Source: Serendipita indica DSM 11827 (taxonomy: Eukaryota > Basidiomycota > Agaricomycetes > Sebacinales > Serendipitaceae). From it: 64,000 bases of DNA. The stretch covers positions 62,001 to 126,000 of the forward strand of contig CAJVGD010000014.1 of the NCBI GenBank assembly GCA_910890315.1. Reading direction: 5' to 3'. The notes below the pieces were generated by a model. The model was not told the origin of the DNA and made no database searches. It saw nothing but the letters and a program-made list of their open reading frames with translations. Shown piece by piece: positions 11,901 to 21,581 of the stretch (positions are counted from its first letter, which is position 1; the number at the start of each line of letters is the position of its first letter). Made by a program: the position numbers and the translations under genes.

Positions 11901-13115
11901 CGTAAACGCCTTCGTCGGGATTCATCCCTGCACTAGGGGGCACAATACTTCTAAATGTATCCGCCTGATCGATTGGAGCCCCCGCGGCACGTTTGGACGG
12001 CAATTCGACGACGACGATGCATGTGAGCGGCTGGACGGGCTGGTTGCTCCTATTGATGGTCGCAAATTCGGAACGAACGGTGATGCTCGGAGCGACGACT
12101 TGAACATGACCGGCGGCTTGGTGGTGGTGATGATGGTCCTTCTCCACAGGGTCGTCCTCGGTCGGGTCAAACACAGCCGAGGGCGTATCTCGACCTCGCT
12201 GAGAGGGGTGTGAACTTGCTTGGGAGCGCATTGTGCCAGGCTGAGCACCACGGGCAAAAGATGGAGGAGCGGCTTGGTCGCCGATGCCGGTAAGTGCAGC
12301 GAGTTCTGAAAAGTGTAGTATAAGCATATTAAACGACGATAGAAAGACTGGGAGGTCCAGCCAGGTAACTGTCCAGCGGCGGTCTCCCGTTTTGGGACAT
12401 ATTGATGCCCGTGAGTGTCCAAAAGTCGCCGTGAGCGGCGCACAGAGGACAGCAAAGGAGGTGAAATCGAGGTGTATACGCACTGTTTGACTTTCCAGTG
12501 TCTCCATCAGACACTTTCATCGGCCGTCTACAGACACCGCAGACACCCAAGCTGGACTTGCGCGGAAGGACACCGCCAGCAGGATTACGAGTTGGAAGAG
12601 GACCATAGACGGCTGAGAAACACGCCTAGAGATGATTTATTAAGCCATTGATCGTCAGCGTGTCGTGCGAGCGAGGCGGAGATGAGCCTACGAACCTCGT
12701 GAAGAGCGTGGCCGCATTCTGGGACGATGTGCGGCTTTTCTCCAGGTAATCTAAACGAAAAAGAAAGGGGCTCCAGACAGACGGGGCATTCGCCCTCGTC
12801 TCCATCAATGTCGTGCGAGTTCATGAGCGGCGATGGCGGGTGGTGAACGATGGACGCTGCTGAAGACGAGGAACTAGATGGATAAGCTGCAGTCGTAGAT
12901 GCGCTGTTGCCCGTGCGGAATGTCGCCTCGGATGCGTAGCTCGACGCGTAGCCGCTGGCAGCGCTGGGAGGTCGGTGAAATGGATTATCAGAGAGTTGGT
13001 GCTGTTTACTCGTCGAAATGTACTTGAGCGAACTTGCGGGCTTGGGTTTGTGGTGGAAAAGACGGGAAAACGGATTGCTGGACGACGACGAAGACGATGG
13101 AGGGTCGAAAGACAT
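8947..13115 (-). CDS. RING-PH-VWA scaffold protein, Far1/Ste5-like
   Basis: Six exons (13115-12696, 12625-12484, 12305-11887, 11818-10176, 10130-10029, 9982-8947) give a continuous 1,253-residue frame; the 178-nt second intron is the least certain. Residues 110-176 form a RING-H2 finger: CPVC, ECGHALHEAC, CGVCRRPM (Cys110/113/134, His136/139, Cys142/169/172). Residues about 425-560 form a PH domain (MFDILSVRRDVLVREFYVYL ... ATLESWRSNISNLV). Residues about 708-920 form a VWA domain with a degenerate metal site and the typical end VPIHSFGYGRSHDPASLW. RING-PH-VWA in this order is the architecture of the yeast pheromone-pathway scaffolds Far1/Ste5, so a role in mating or MAPK signalling is inferred. 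The helical C-terminus is unassigned. Its 5' end lies at the outer edge of the left NLR duplication arm. Confidence 0.8.
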
Positions 13116-16100
13116 CCACCACGCCCTAAATTAGAGCCCCGAAATGCCAGACAGCAAGCGGCCACACGCAGCGTCGAAAGACAAGATGGGGAGCAACACG
13201 CCGCCCATCAGATCTCACACAAATCAGCTTCTCTGTTTCACATCAACATCTAACCTCAAATCAGTCACTTCTAGACGTCCACTCTTCGCTTCCTCCGCCG
13301 GCCCTTTTTGACCAATATCAAGGCTAGAACAGGTGTCGGTTCGGGGAAAGTAGAGCATGTGAATACGGCCATTAGAATAGAATATAAACATAAACTAATT
13401 AGCATCTGTTCGAACATTTGTCCAAGAGGAACCACACTGGAACCGAGAGAAATCAAGTTTGGTTGCGCGGAGTGAACTCGACTTCGGCAGCGTCAGAAGA
13501 AGACGCGGATTTAGGAGACCATGCCGGTTGTCCGGTGGGGCCCAGAACAAAAGTTTACCCGCAGACCGCACCCAGCCATCCGGATAAAGTGAGCAATCGT
13601 CGAATCCTGGAATAATGACCGTATACCCTGGATCCTCTGTAACCTCTGGAACCTCCGTAACACCTGCAACTTCCATGATACCTGGATCTTCAGTAGAATC
13701 TGGATCTGAAGGCTCTCCTTCATATCGCACAAAGCGAGTCGCATCTGCATCTATTTGGCCATGGAACATGTCACTTTATACAATCAACAGCTAGTCAATG
13801 CCACACTCACCGATCTCCGCAGTCCATAGCTGAATTGTTCCCTCAAAGGAACAAACGATTCGTGATCCATCTGGCGAAAATGCGACAGGCACACCAAAAT
13901 ATCCGCCATGTTCAAGTACCACTCCCCGAGACTGCCCAGTGTGTACATTCCATAATCGAATCGTACTGTCATCCGAGCTGGAGACAATCTGTGAGCCGTC
14001 CGGCGAGAATGCGACAGCGTTGACCGAGGCTTCGTGGCCTCGAAGTGGCTCTCCCAACATTTGCCCTATGGCTGGATTCCAGAGTCGGATCGTTTTGTCT
14101 TGAGAGCCAGAGACAATTCTTGAGCTGTCGGGTGAGAATGCGACGGCCCAAACCGAGTCTTCGTGACCCCGAAGTGGCTCTCCCAATGGCTGCCTGGTTT
14201 CCGCATCCCACACTCGAATCGTATTGTCGCGCGAACCAGAGACAATCCACAAGCCGAGAGGCGAGCAGGCGACGGAATTGATCTCCTTTTCGTGGCCGCA
14301 TAGTGACTCTCCTAGCGACTCCCCGGACTCTACGTCCCATATACGAATTGTTTTGTCGTGAGAGCCAGAGATGATATATGAACCGTCGGATGAGAAAGCA
14401 ACAGAGCTAACTATATCTTTATGGCCTCGCAATGGTTCTCCCAACGCTTGTCCACATTCTACACTCCACAGTCGAATCGTCTTGTCTGACGATCCAGAGA
14501 CAATTTTTGAGCCATCCGGTGAGAACACGACGGAGTGAACCTGCCGTTCGTGACCTAAGAGTGGTCTCCCTGCGGCTGGCCAGTCTCTGCGTCCCACAGT
14601 CGTATCATTATTTCGTCTGAGGCAGAGACAATTTGCGAGCCATCTGGAGAGAATGCGATAGGGCCACTCAAGTATTCGTGACCTGAATCTCCTAACAGTC
14701 GGCCAGTCTCCGCATCCAAAACTCGAATCTCCGAGTCCCAGGAGCCATAAACAACTCGCGATCCACCTGGAGAGAACGCGACGGTACTGACTGGGGCTTC
14801 ATGTTCGTGGAACGGCTCTCCCAACTGCTGGCAAGCCTCTACATCCCACAGTCGAACGGTACAGTCATCAGAGCCAGAGGCAACTCGCGACCCCCCTGGA
14901 GAGAATGCGACAGCTTCCACGAAACCTTTATGACCTCGAAGTGGTTGTCCTAATGGCTGTCCGCTGTCTGCGTCCCACAATCGAATTGTGCGATCGTCCG
15001 AGCCAGAGATGATTTGTGAACCATCTGGCGAGAACGCAACAGATCTGACTATCATTTCATGACCACGAAGTGGTTCCCCCAATGGTTGGCCAGTTTCTAC
15101 GTCCCACATTCGAATATTCATGTCGTACGAACCAGACACAACTCGTGAGCCGTCTGGTGAGAATGCGACCGAGCTGACTCTATCTTCGTGACCACGAAAT
15201 GGCTCTCCTAGCGACTGCCCGGTCTCCGCATCCCACACTCGGATCGTTTTGTCGTACGAGCCAGACACAATTTGTGAGCCGTCGGGCGAGAATGCGACAG
15301 AGCTAACCCGGTCTTCGTGACCTCGAAGTGGCTCTCCTAGCGGTTGTCTAGAGCCCGTATCCCACAGTCGGATTGTCCAGTCTTCCGAGCCAGATACGAT
15401 TCTTGACCCCTCTGGCGAGAATGCAACAGCAACAACCGCATCTTCGTGCTCGCAGATTGGTTCCCCAAGTGGCTGCCCAGTGTCCGCATCCCATAGTTGA
15501 ATCGATTGGTCAGCTGAGCAGGACACAATCTGTGAACTGTCCGGAGAGAACACGGCAGCATGGACTGCTTCATCGTGACCACGAAGAGCCGCAGGGAACC
15601 CGGGATACATCGCTTCAAGCCCTTGATCCACCCTGAGGGTGTTCACATAGATGTCTAGGCCCTCACGAAATAGGACAGAATCGATAGGGGAGAATGGAAG
15701 CGCGGAAATATAGATGTGTGGAGCGCTGTCCCGGATTGGCACCAAAAATGCGATTATAAACCGTCGATCTCATCCATTCTTTCCCTGCTTAACATCTCGA
15801 GCTATTTTTGTGTCAAAGATCAACATGTTACATCTGGATAGTCACTTACGGCCGTGTGTCGCATGGCGGCTCGTAGGCCAGTAATCGCTCGTGGTACTTC
15901 TTCCGTAAGACTTAGGATTTCCATCCAGTAGAATACGTATGGAGCTTGAATGACATATCGAAGATCGTTTTTGAGCGTCCGTCGCCAGTTGTCATCCGTT
16001 CCTGCCATATGGAATAACCAATGGACGCTAGCATATTGAAGTCTTCTGGAAACGAACTTCGATATCCTGTCCTGAATATCAGGTATCTGCCAATTCGGGT

Positions 16101-18300
16101 CGAAAGATGACTCGATTCGACATATATTGAATTTGAGACCCTCAGTCCGCGATTTGAGATGCTTGAAACACCACGACGCAATTCTACCATGCGCACTCGC
16201 CATATCGAGATGGATTTTATTAGAATCGCCGATGGAGGGTGTGCAACAACGTTCGAGATACTCGACCAACGTATAATGGCGAAAGTTGATGGTATTTGTG
16301 GTTGGATCTCTAGTGAGCACGCTTCCTAGACCCTGTACCAAGGCCTTGGCGCTTCCGGGTACTTTGGCATGCTTCAAGAGGTCATCTAGATCGTCTACGG
16401 TAAATGGTTCGAAGGCTGCAAGCAGCAATGAAAGCATTTCACACATGACTCTGTAGTATGCGGGATCCGTGCGCTCGAAAATGAGATTATATATGTCGTC
16501 TATGACTCGATTTTCCCCCATGGAGGTCAGACGATTATATATATCTTCGGGCGCACTCAAGCTGGTTGGGCTAGTGAGCATTTGGCATGCGGTGCTCGCC
16601 CAAATGAATAGACCGTTTGCTTGTTCGACCAGTCGCTGTCTTTTGCTCTCTGACAGCACTCCATCCAGCGACCGGTTGATGTAAACCGCGATGTCATCGA
16701 AATTGTCCTCATGGTTGACATCGTGCAGGCGGTCTTCCAACTTGGATTTGATCGACAGTGGCTGCAGAACCGCTTCAATCACTGGGTCTGGTCGGCTCGT
16801 GATGAAAATCCTGAGGTTTGTGCTCTCCCGAGTAGCCGTGACAAGTGTCTCTAGAAGTTCTTTTCGCTTTGCTCCAGACTTGCACTCGTCGATGGCGTCG
16901 ATAACAAGGATGACCCGCTTTTGTCGATGGCGGAGTGGACCGGTGATGAGGGTACGGAACTGTTCGCCAAATGAGCTTCGCATGATGGCTGGGTTTTGGC
17001 TTATAGAGTGTGCGACGTGCCGCGCCAGTTCGGGCAGATGATGAGCAAGCTCCCTGGCCATGGTAGAGCAAAACTTCTCCGTTGTCGATGCTTCGCTATT
17101 GGAAATCGAGAAGAAGAATTGACCACCTAGCACTCCCTCTGTCTTCCACAACGCCGTTGCCGACATTGCGACAGTGGATTTTCCAGCACCCGCAATATCG
17201 CATAGCCAAAATATGGGTTTATCTGACATGTTATCCTGGGCCCAATTCGAAATTGCTTGAAGGACGGCTTGACGTGTCCCTTGCAAACAAGTAGTGTGAA
17301 CTGACGAGGCCACAACGGCAACTGTTGGCAGCTGGAGTATTGCAACTTGAAATGCTCAGCGATGTTTCTGTGCAGAATATTGAGCCTACCACTTCTTTCG
17401 ATTGCTTGCACTCGCGATGCGTTAAAGAGGCTCAGTGCGCCCTGCGTCTCGGTAAGGATGTAATTTGCATCAACAGTGTTCGTACCGTGAAGTGTCTATG
17501 CCGGTCCTCTATATCCCGGTGAAATTTTCGGAGAACTTCTGCGTCGAGTTTTACTTTACTGATCGCGGTGAACGCGCTAAGACCGCTGCTGCGTCGCTTA
17601 TGTGCATAGTTTATGATCGTCCCGTGAAACTCCTCGAGTGTCCTGTTTCAATCAGCAGCTGAGATGATATACGTGTTTTGACATACTCTACGTAACGAAT
17701 GAGTGGTCGTCGAAACGCCTCGTCGACGACTCTATCTTCTGGGGGATATTCCTCGAACGAGTCAATTTGATCCTCGATGGCCAACATGTACTCTTCCAAC
17801 CGCTGTGCAAGATCTGTAAATTCTCCTTTGTTATCGTCGACAGCCTGTCATCGTCAGACAGGGTACAGTTACGCCAGCCCAGTCTACCAACCTGCATGAC
17901 CTCTAGGATAGATTTGATTGCTCGACAGGCTGCTTTGAGAGGAGCGAGTATATCTGTAGCCTCTGATACATTCGCAATGATGTCAAGGCCGATAGTGGCC
18001 ATGTTGTGTGCTCGAGCCCTCTTGCGTGATGGTGCCTGCGTGGAAACCAATGATCCTTGGTGACCCATACTTCCATCTGCGGACTCAATCGCCCGTCGGG
18101 ATGACATTGTAGCCGTGAAATGCGTCCAAGTTGTGGCCAGCGTCTACTTGCCTTTACCACATTCTGCGCCATGATCACTAACATCGAGTTTATTCGACGA
18201 GTGTGTCCATCCCTTCTCTGATCTGACATAACGCGACTTTTAGACTCGCACTCGAGCCATTCCCCTTTCGACTCAAGGCTGCCGTGAATGTCTTTCAAGT
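13080..18300. repeat. Left arm of about 5.2-kb inverted duplication (NLR block)
   Basis: This block and 39500-44775 are inverted copies. Both hold an NLR gene with the same seven-exon plan, the same post-NLR intergenic stretch, and the first about 50 coding bases of the Far1-like gene. The similarity also runs about 200-300 nt upstream of the NLR start codons (shared CCACAACTTGGAC and CGTCGAATAAACTCG). The outer edge on this side lies inside the intact Far1-like gene, so the left arm is probably the original site. The arms enclose about 21 kb. Confidence 0.8.
13395..18107 (-). CDS. NACHT-WD40 NLR (STAND) protein, left copy, frame interrupted
   Basis: Inferred exons: 18107-17892, 17844-17687, 17642-17486, 17441-17390, 17345-15850, about 15768-13811, 13750-13395; about 1,464 residues if continuous. 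The N-terminal about 160 residues are a helical bundle (DIIANVSEATDILAPLKAAC) resembling the MLKL/HeLo-like death-inducing class (inference). Next comes a NACHT NTPase with Walker A GAGKST and Walker B VILVIDAIDEC, then 14 WD40 blades of the HET-E type (FSPDGS-IVSGS-D-TIRLWD), then a conserved tail (GWVRSAGKLLFWAPPDNR ... SRFQCGSSWTN). Family role: nonself recognition and regulated cell death. Compared with the right copy, the frame is off by one base just after the NACHT exon (about 15765) and again in blade 8 (about 14565), both at short C runs: either a pseudogene or assembly error. The last exon carries a V-T-E-type minisatellite (13620-13700) missing from the right copy. Confidence 0.72.
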
Positions 18301-18791
18301 AGGAAGCAAGCAATGCCAAAATTATTAAACAAAATTTGGATGGCATGATTAACCGCATTTAGATGAAAATGTTTATTTCGTCTCTAGGCCCCCAGATCCC
18401 TCCGTTGGATTGTACTCTCCCAAATGGTCTGACCTTCATTGCCACTTCGCGCGGCGATTACTGTGACATCGGGGATATAGGGGTTGCGTCGATAATACGG
18501 AGGCAGATTAGCGCGATTGGCCTGATGGTGGCTACATTATTCACGTCAAGGCACGAGAGTTATTCTCTAGACCGTCCATTACTCGAACAAGAGTACATAC
18601 AGGAGGCGAGAGTCGAGAAGGTAAAGAAGAAGAACTATTATAATGAGATAAGCATATAAAAAGAGGGGTCTCGGGATATGTCCCAAGTTGAATAAAGATG
18701 TATGGCTTCTGGAACCTGTCGGGTCGCTATAAGAAATCTGATTATTTAAGATGAAAGAGAAAAAAAGCTCACAATAAGGTTCATCCAACAA
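18108..18791. other. Intergenic region between NLR and dsRBD-like gene A
   Basis: 684 nt. The first about 200 nt belong to the NLR duplication and presumably hold its promoter. The rest holds the 3' flank of the small gene ending at 18792. No further gene supported; short ORFs here have no protein-like composition. Confidence 0.4.
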
Positions 18792-19070
18792 TTATGAACC
18801 AGAAGGCAGCTTGCTTATAACATCGAGCATGCGCTTAGCGGCGTCCTGGCGAGATTCCACCGTGTTTGGGAACCACACAGTACCGTAATCGGTGACGATG
18901 CCTTCGTCGTTGAACACGGTACCTCGTATAACTTTACACTTGCTCTTCCAGCGTTGAGCATTCTCAGGTTGGTTTGGTTTCTTTTCATCGTCATAGGTGA
19001 TTCTGAAGTTATTCGGTCCGTACCGGGTTTGACAGATAGAATTGAGTTGAGTTCTGTTGTCGGCGGCCAT
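18792..19070 (-). CDS. Small dsRBD-like protein A
   Basis: Single exon, 92 residues, ATG at 19070, TAA at 18792. The whole protein is one domain: helix 1 (RTQLNSICQTRYG), a strand (NFRITYDD), a W-K-S-K-C strand core (QRWKSKCKV), a longer loop, and a last helix (ESRQDAAKRMLDVISKL). This layout matches the alpha-beta-beta-beta-alpha double-stranded-RNA-binding fold, with the helix-2 Ala-Ala-Lys pattern partly kept. Gene B (20328-20573) is a paralogue, and related tails cap three F-box proteins in this window. A TATA-like box lies at the same distance upstream in both copies. No catalytic partner is attached. It could act as an RNA-silencing modulator or simply a small RNA- or protein-binding module. 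Confidence 0.7.
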   Translation of the reverse strand: MAADNRTQLNSICQTRYGPNNFRITYDDEKKPNQPENAQRWKSKCKVIRGTVFNDEGIVTDYGTVWFPNTVESRQDAAKRMLDVISKLPSGS

Positions 19071-19750
19071 GTGTGCTTAAAGACTGTGAAGTGAGTGCGG
19101 GGAATGATGGAGAAAGTAGGTGATGATGCTCTGATTTTATGTGTAGGCTATCAGAATTTGCTGTAATCCGCGCAGATAGAACGATCAACACGATCCGATG
19201 ATTGAGCCATGCCATGCCATGCCATGGGGAGCGAGTGGGCGGAGCGTGCTGGCGCACTCCATAACAGGGTTACCAGACGGACATTTGCACCAGAGGACTG
19301 CATTTAGCGCCTCTCAACATGCATCTGAGTCAGAACTCTGTCATATTACTGACGTCGGTAGAGGACGAGGTAAAATTGGGCGGGTTGCGGCGGAGGCGCC
19401 CGAAATGATAGTTGGATGCACAGCATAAGAGGTTGAGTTCCGAATAAGATGGCACTAGCGATCGTGCGAGCGCTCTCTTTCGCTCCTGCGTGTTCGCAAA
19501 GAGTGTTGTACCGGACGAACGCGTCGGGACTGAATTTCGAGTGACGTGAGAGAGTCGGTGAATGAATTCGAGAAGCCAGAGAATGAACTGGGGTGGCAGT
19601 TGACCCGCAAGGCTTGTTGACCTGGAACAAGCCAGAGCGTGGCAGACCTTTATGAAAACTGGGGTTCGTAGTACATTCCTAGTGTGGCTTATAAAAGGTG
19701 CCATGTCACTTCTGATAGTTGGAAAGTGACCTGAAGTACTTCAACAGCCT
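18792..19750. repeat. Tandem duplication unit A (dsRBD-like gene plus 5' region)
   Basis: Unit A (18792-about 19750) and unit B (20328-about 21200) share the gene and several upstream blocks in the same order: a TATA-like site, a GCAGATA-AACGA-CACGA block, a GTCATATTA block with GACAGAGGA/GGTAGAGGA, and a TTCG-TGC-GCGT block further up. Divergence between blocks suggests an old duplication with retained regulatory pieces. Confidence 0.6.
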
Positions 19751-20327
19751 CATTCACGTGACCGTCGCGTCCTCATATCCTTTTACTGTTATCACCGTGT
19801 TTTTCGCTCTTAGTATGAGTATAGCAGCGTGATTTTTCAGGGAAAAAGTAGCCAATGACACTCTGCTACTCGCGGTCGCTGAGTTGATGTTTCCCAGCGA
19901 CGTTGGGGTGGTGTCGCTCGCTCCTGTGGCACAATCTTTACAGCCACTTTTCAGAGCGGTCGTTCTGATTTATTTATGAAATACAGGGGTTCTATTGTGT
20001 CGATGACAAGAAGCGGAGGAGCGTGGCAAGGTGGCAGCAATGGAACAACAGGGGCTCTGAGGGGCATTGCGGCACTGGCTAGCTGTAAACTGTGCATTCG
20101 CTGGAAAGAATACATACAGGCACAAATAAGTCGAAAATTCGAGCAAGAAAGGAGTAGTACGAAGAATATTTAGAACAAGGAAAATAATTTATCTAATCAG
20201 CAAGCGTTGAAGAAGACTAGAGACGAAAATGGCTTAAAGATCCAACATGTCAGTTAATGAAAGGTAGAGTGTACGGTATAGGATAATACGCACAATGCAT
20301 CATATTTAATAGCAATCGACGGGAGGC
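19071..20327. promoter_or_regulatory. Upstream region of gene A
   Basis: 1,257 nt. It contains the duplicated 5' blocks of gene A, a CATGC tandem run at about 19205-19227 (CCATGCCATGCCATGCCATGG), and from about 19750 to 20327 sequence with no supported gene. Short ORFs such as 19976-20173 have no recognisable domain. Confidence 0.4.
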
Positions 20328-20573
20328 CTATGGTGAGTGAAGATAAAGCAACATGCGGTAGGCAGCATCCTCGTGAGCCTTATCCTTGCTACTGAATCCA
20401 TCTCCATACTCGACAATGTAATTGAAAGGCGTGATCCAGCACTTGCTACGCCAACGTTGCGCATTGTCGGGTTGATCCTTGACCTGCTGATCGGCATACT
20501 TGACCCTGAACTTGCCAGCTCCATAAGTCTTTTGGCAGTGAGCATTGAGTTGAGTTCTGTAGTCGGTGGTCAT
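20328..20573 (-). CDS. Small dsRBD-like protein B
   Basis: Single exon, 81 residues, ATG at 20573. Same fold plan as gene A: YRTQLNAHCQKTYG helix, KFRVKYAD strand, QRWRSKCWIT core, then SSKDKAHEDAAYRMLLYL as the last helix. It keeps the Ser-Ser-Lys-Lys-like start of dsRBD helix 2 better than A does, while the loop before it is shorter. A consensus TATAAAA lies about 60 nt upstream of the ATG, so the start is well supported. Roles as for gene A: RNA binding is inferred from fold only. Confidence 0.7.
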   Translation of the reverse strand: MTTDYRTQLNAHCQKTYGAGKFRVKYADQQVKDQPDNAQRWRSKCWITPFNYIVEYGDGFSSKDKAHEDAAYRMLLYLHSP

Positions 20574-21581
20574 GATGTTACGAAGTGAATGCTAGGGCTG
20601 ATAGTGCAAGCAGAGGTTCACCTTCTCGGTTTTATAAGTAGACCATCAGACTAAGCTGTGTTCTTTGCAGATATAACGAGCACGACGACTCGTCTACGGA
20701 GCCAAGGGGACGAGGGGAGAGAGCGCGGCTGGCGCTCTCCATGGCCAAATCTTAGACAGAAACCTGTGATAAAAGGGCTAGTGTGTAGCACCTCTTGGTC
20801 TCTTTTCCAATCCAGATCAGAAGTTTGTCATATTATCTGATGATAGTTGTCGACAGAGGACCAGGGCGACTTGGACGGTTTTCAGCGGAAAAGGCAGAAA
20901 AGCGGTTGCCTAGACGAGATACGAGGGTAAGTTACGAATCAGGCAGCGCCTTTTGACTACGGTTGGCATTCTCTTCGTTGCTGCGTCTTGGTGCAGAGCG
21001 TTGCGCTGGACTCGTGCGTCGGGCTGAATGTTGAATAATGTATGAGAGGCTGCGAAGAAGAAATTCGAATTGTGCCGATAAGTGAAGGTTGTTGCTACGA
21101 CATACTGGAGCAGGGCTGGCATTTGACAGCACTGGTATTATCTAATGCATACTGGTGAAGTCTTTCTGATAGCTGCTCGATACTGCATCCGTTTATTCGA
21201 GAATGGCATGGCAGCCGTCGGGTCAAAGGCAAGCGTGCCACTTGGATCCGAACTCGCTCAGACAATTTCTTGAAGGGACTCGACGACGGGCCATAATCAG
21301 ATAACAAATCATTGGATTATCTCGTCCAACTGAAACCGGGTCGCTCGGCGACTGTGCTCGTCTGGAATGACCAGCGTCCTCCACTCGGGCTCGCTGAGCT
21401 CGCTCGACGGTGGAATGGGAGACAATCTACTGCATGCATCGTCTATTTCCCTCGACAGCCAGTCCTCACTTGGTCCTAATGACGGTGTGTAATCTGCGCT
21501 TTCCGCGTTGGAACCACGCAGACAATCGACGCTGACGACATTGTTGTTGCTCAGAAGATGTAACACTCACTTTCAAGCAAA
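20574..21581. other. Intergenic region between gene B and the Kar9/GAS2 gene
   Basis: 1,008 nt. The first about 620 nt are unit B of the tandem duplication (promoter side of gene B). 21300-21581 leads into the plus-strand Kar9/GAS2 gene and probably contains its promoter. No gene supported. Confidence 0.4.
20631..20637 (-). promoter_or_regulatory. TATA box of dsRBD-like gene B
   Basis: TATAAAA on the minus strand, about 60 nt before the ATG at 20573. Gene A has CATAAAA at the equivalent position (about 19131-19140), which supports a shared core promoter. Confidence 0.5.

Noticed and set aside
12975-13253. Plus-strand ORF resembling the minus-strand ORF at 44584-44877
   Set aside because: The similarity is real but reflects the duplicated Far1-like promoter region; neither frame is conserved as a protein across the spacer differences.
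19205-19227. CATGC tandem run as a possible regulatory array
   Set aside because: Only about four short units; unit B of the tandem duplication lacks it, so it is probably a simple repeat.
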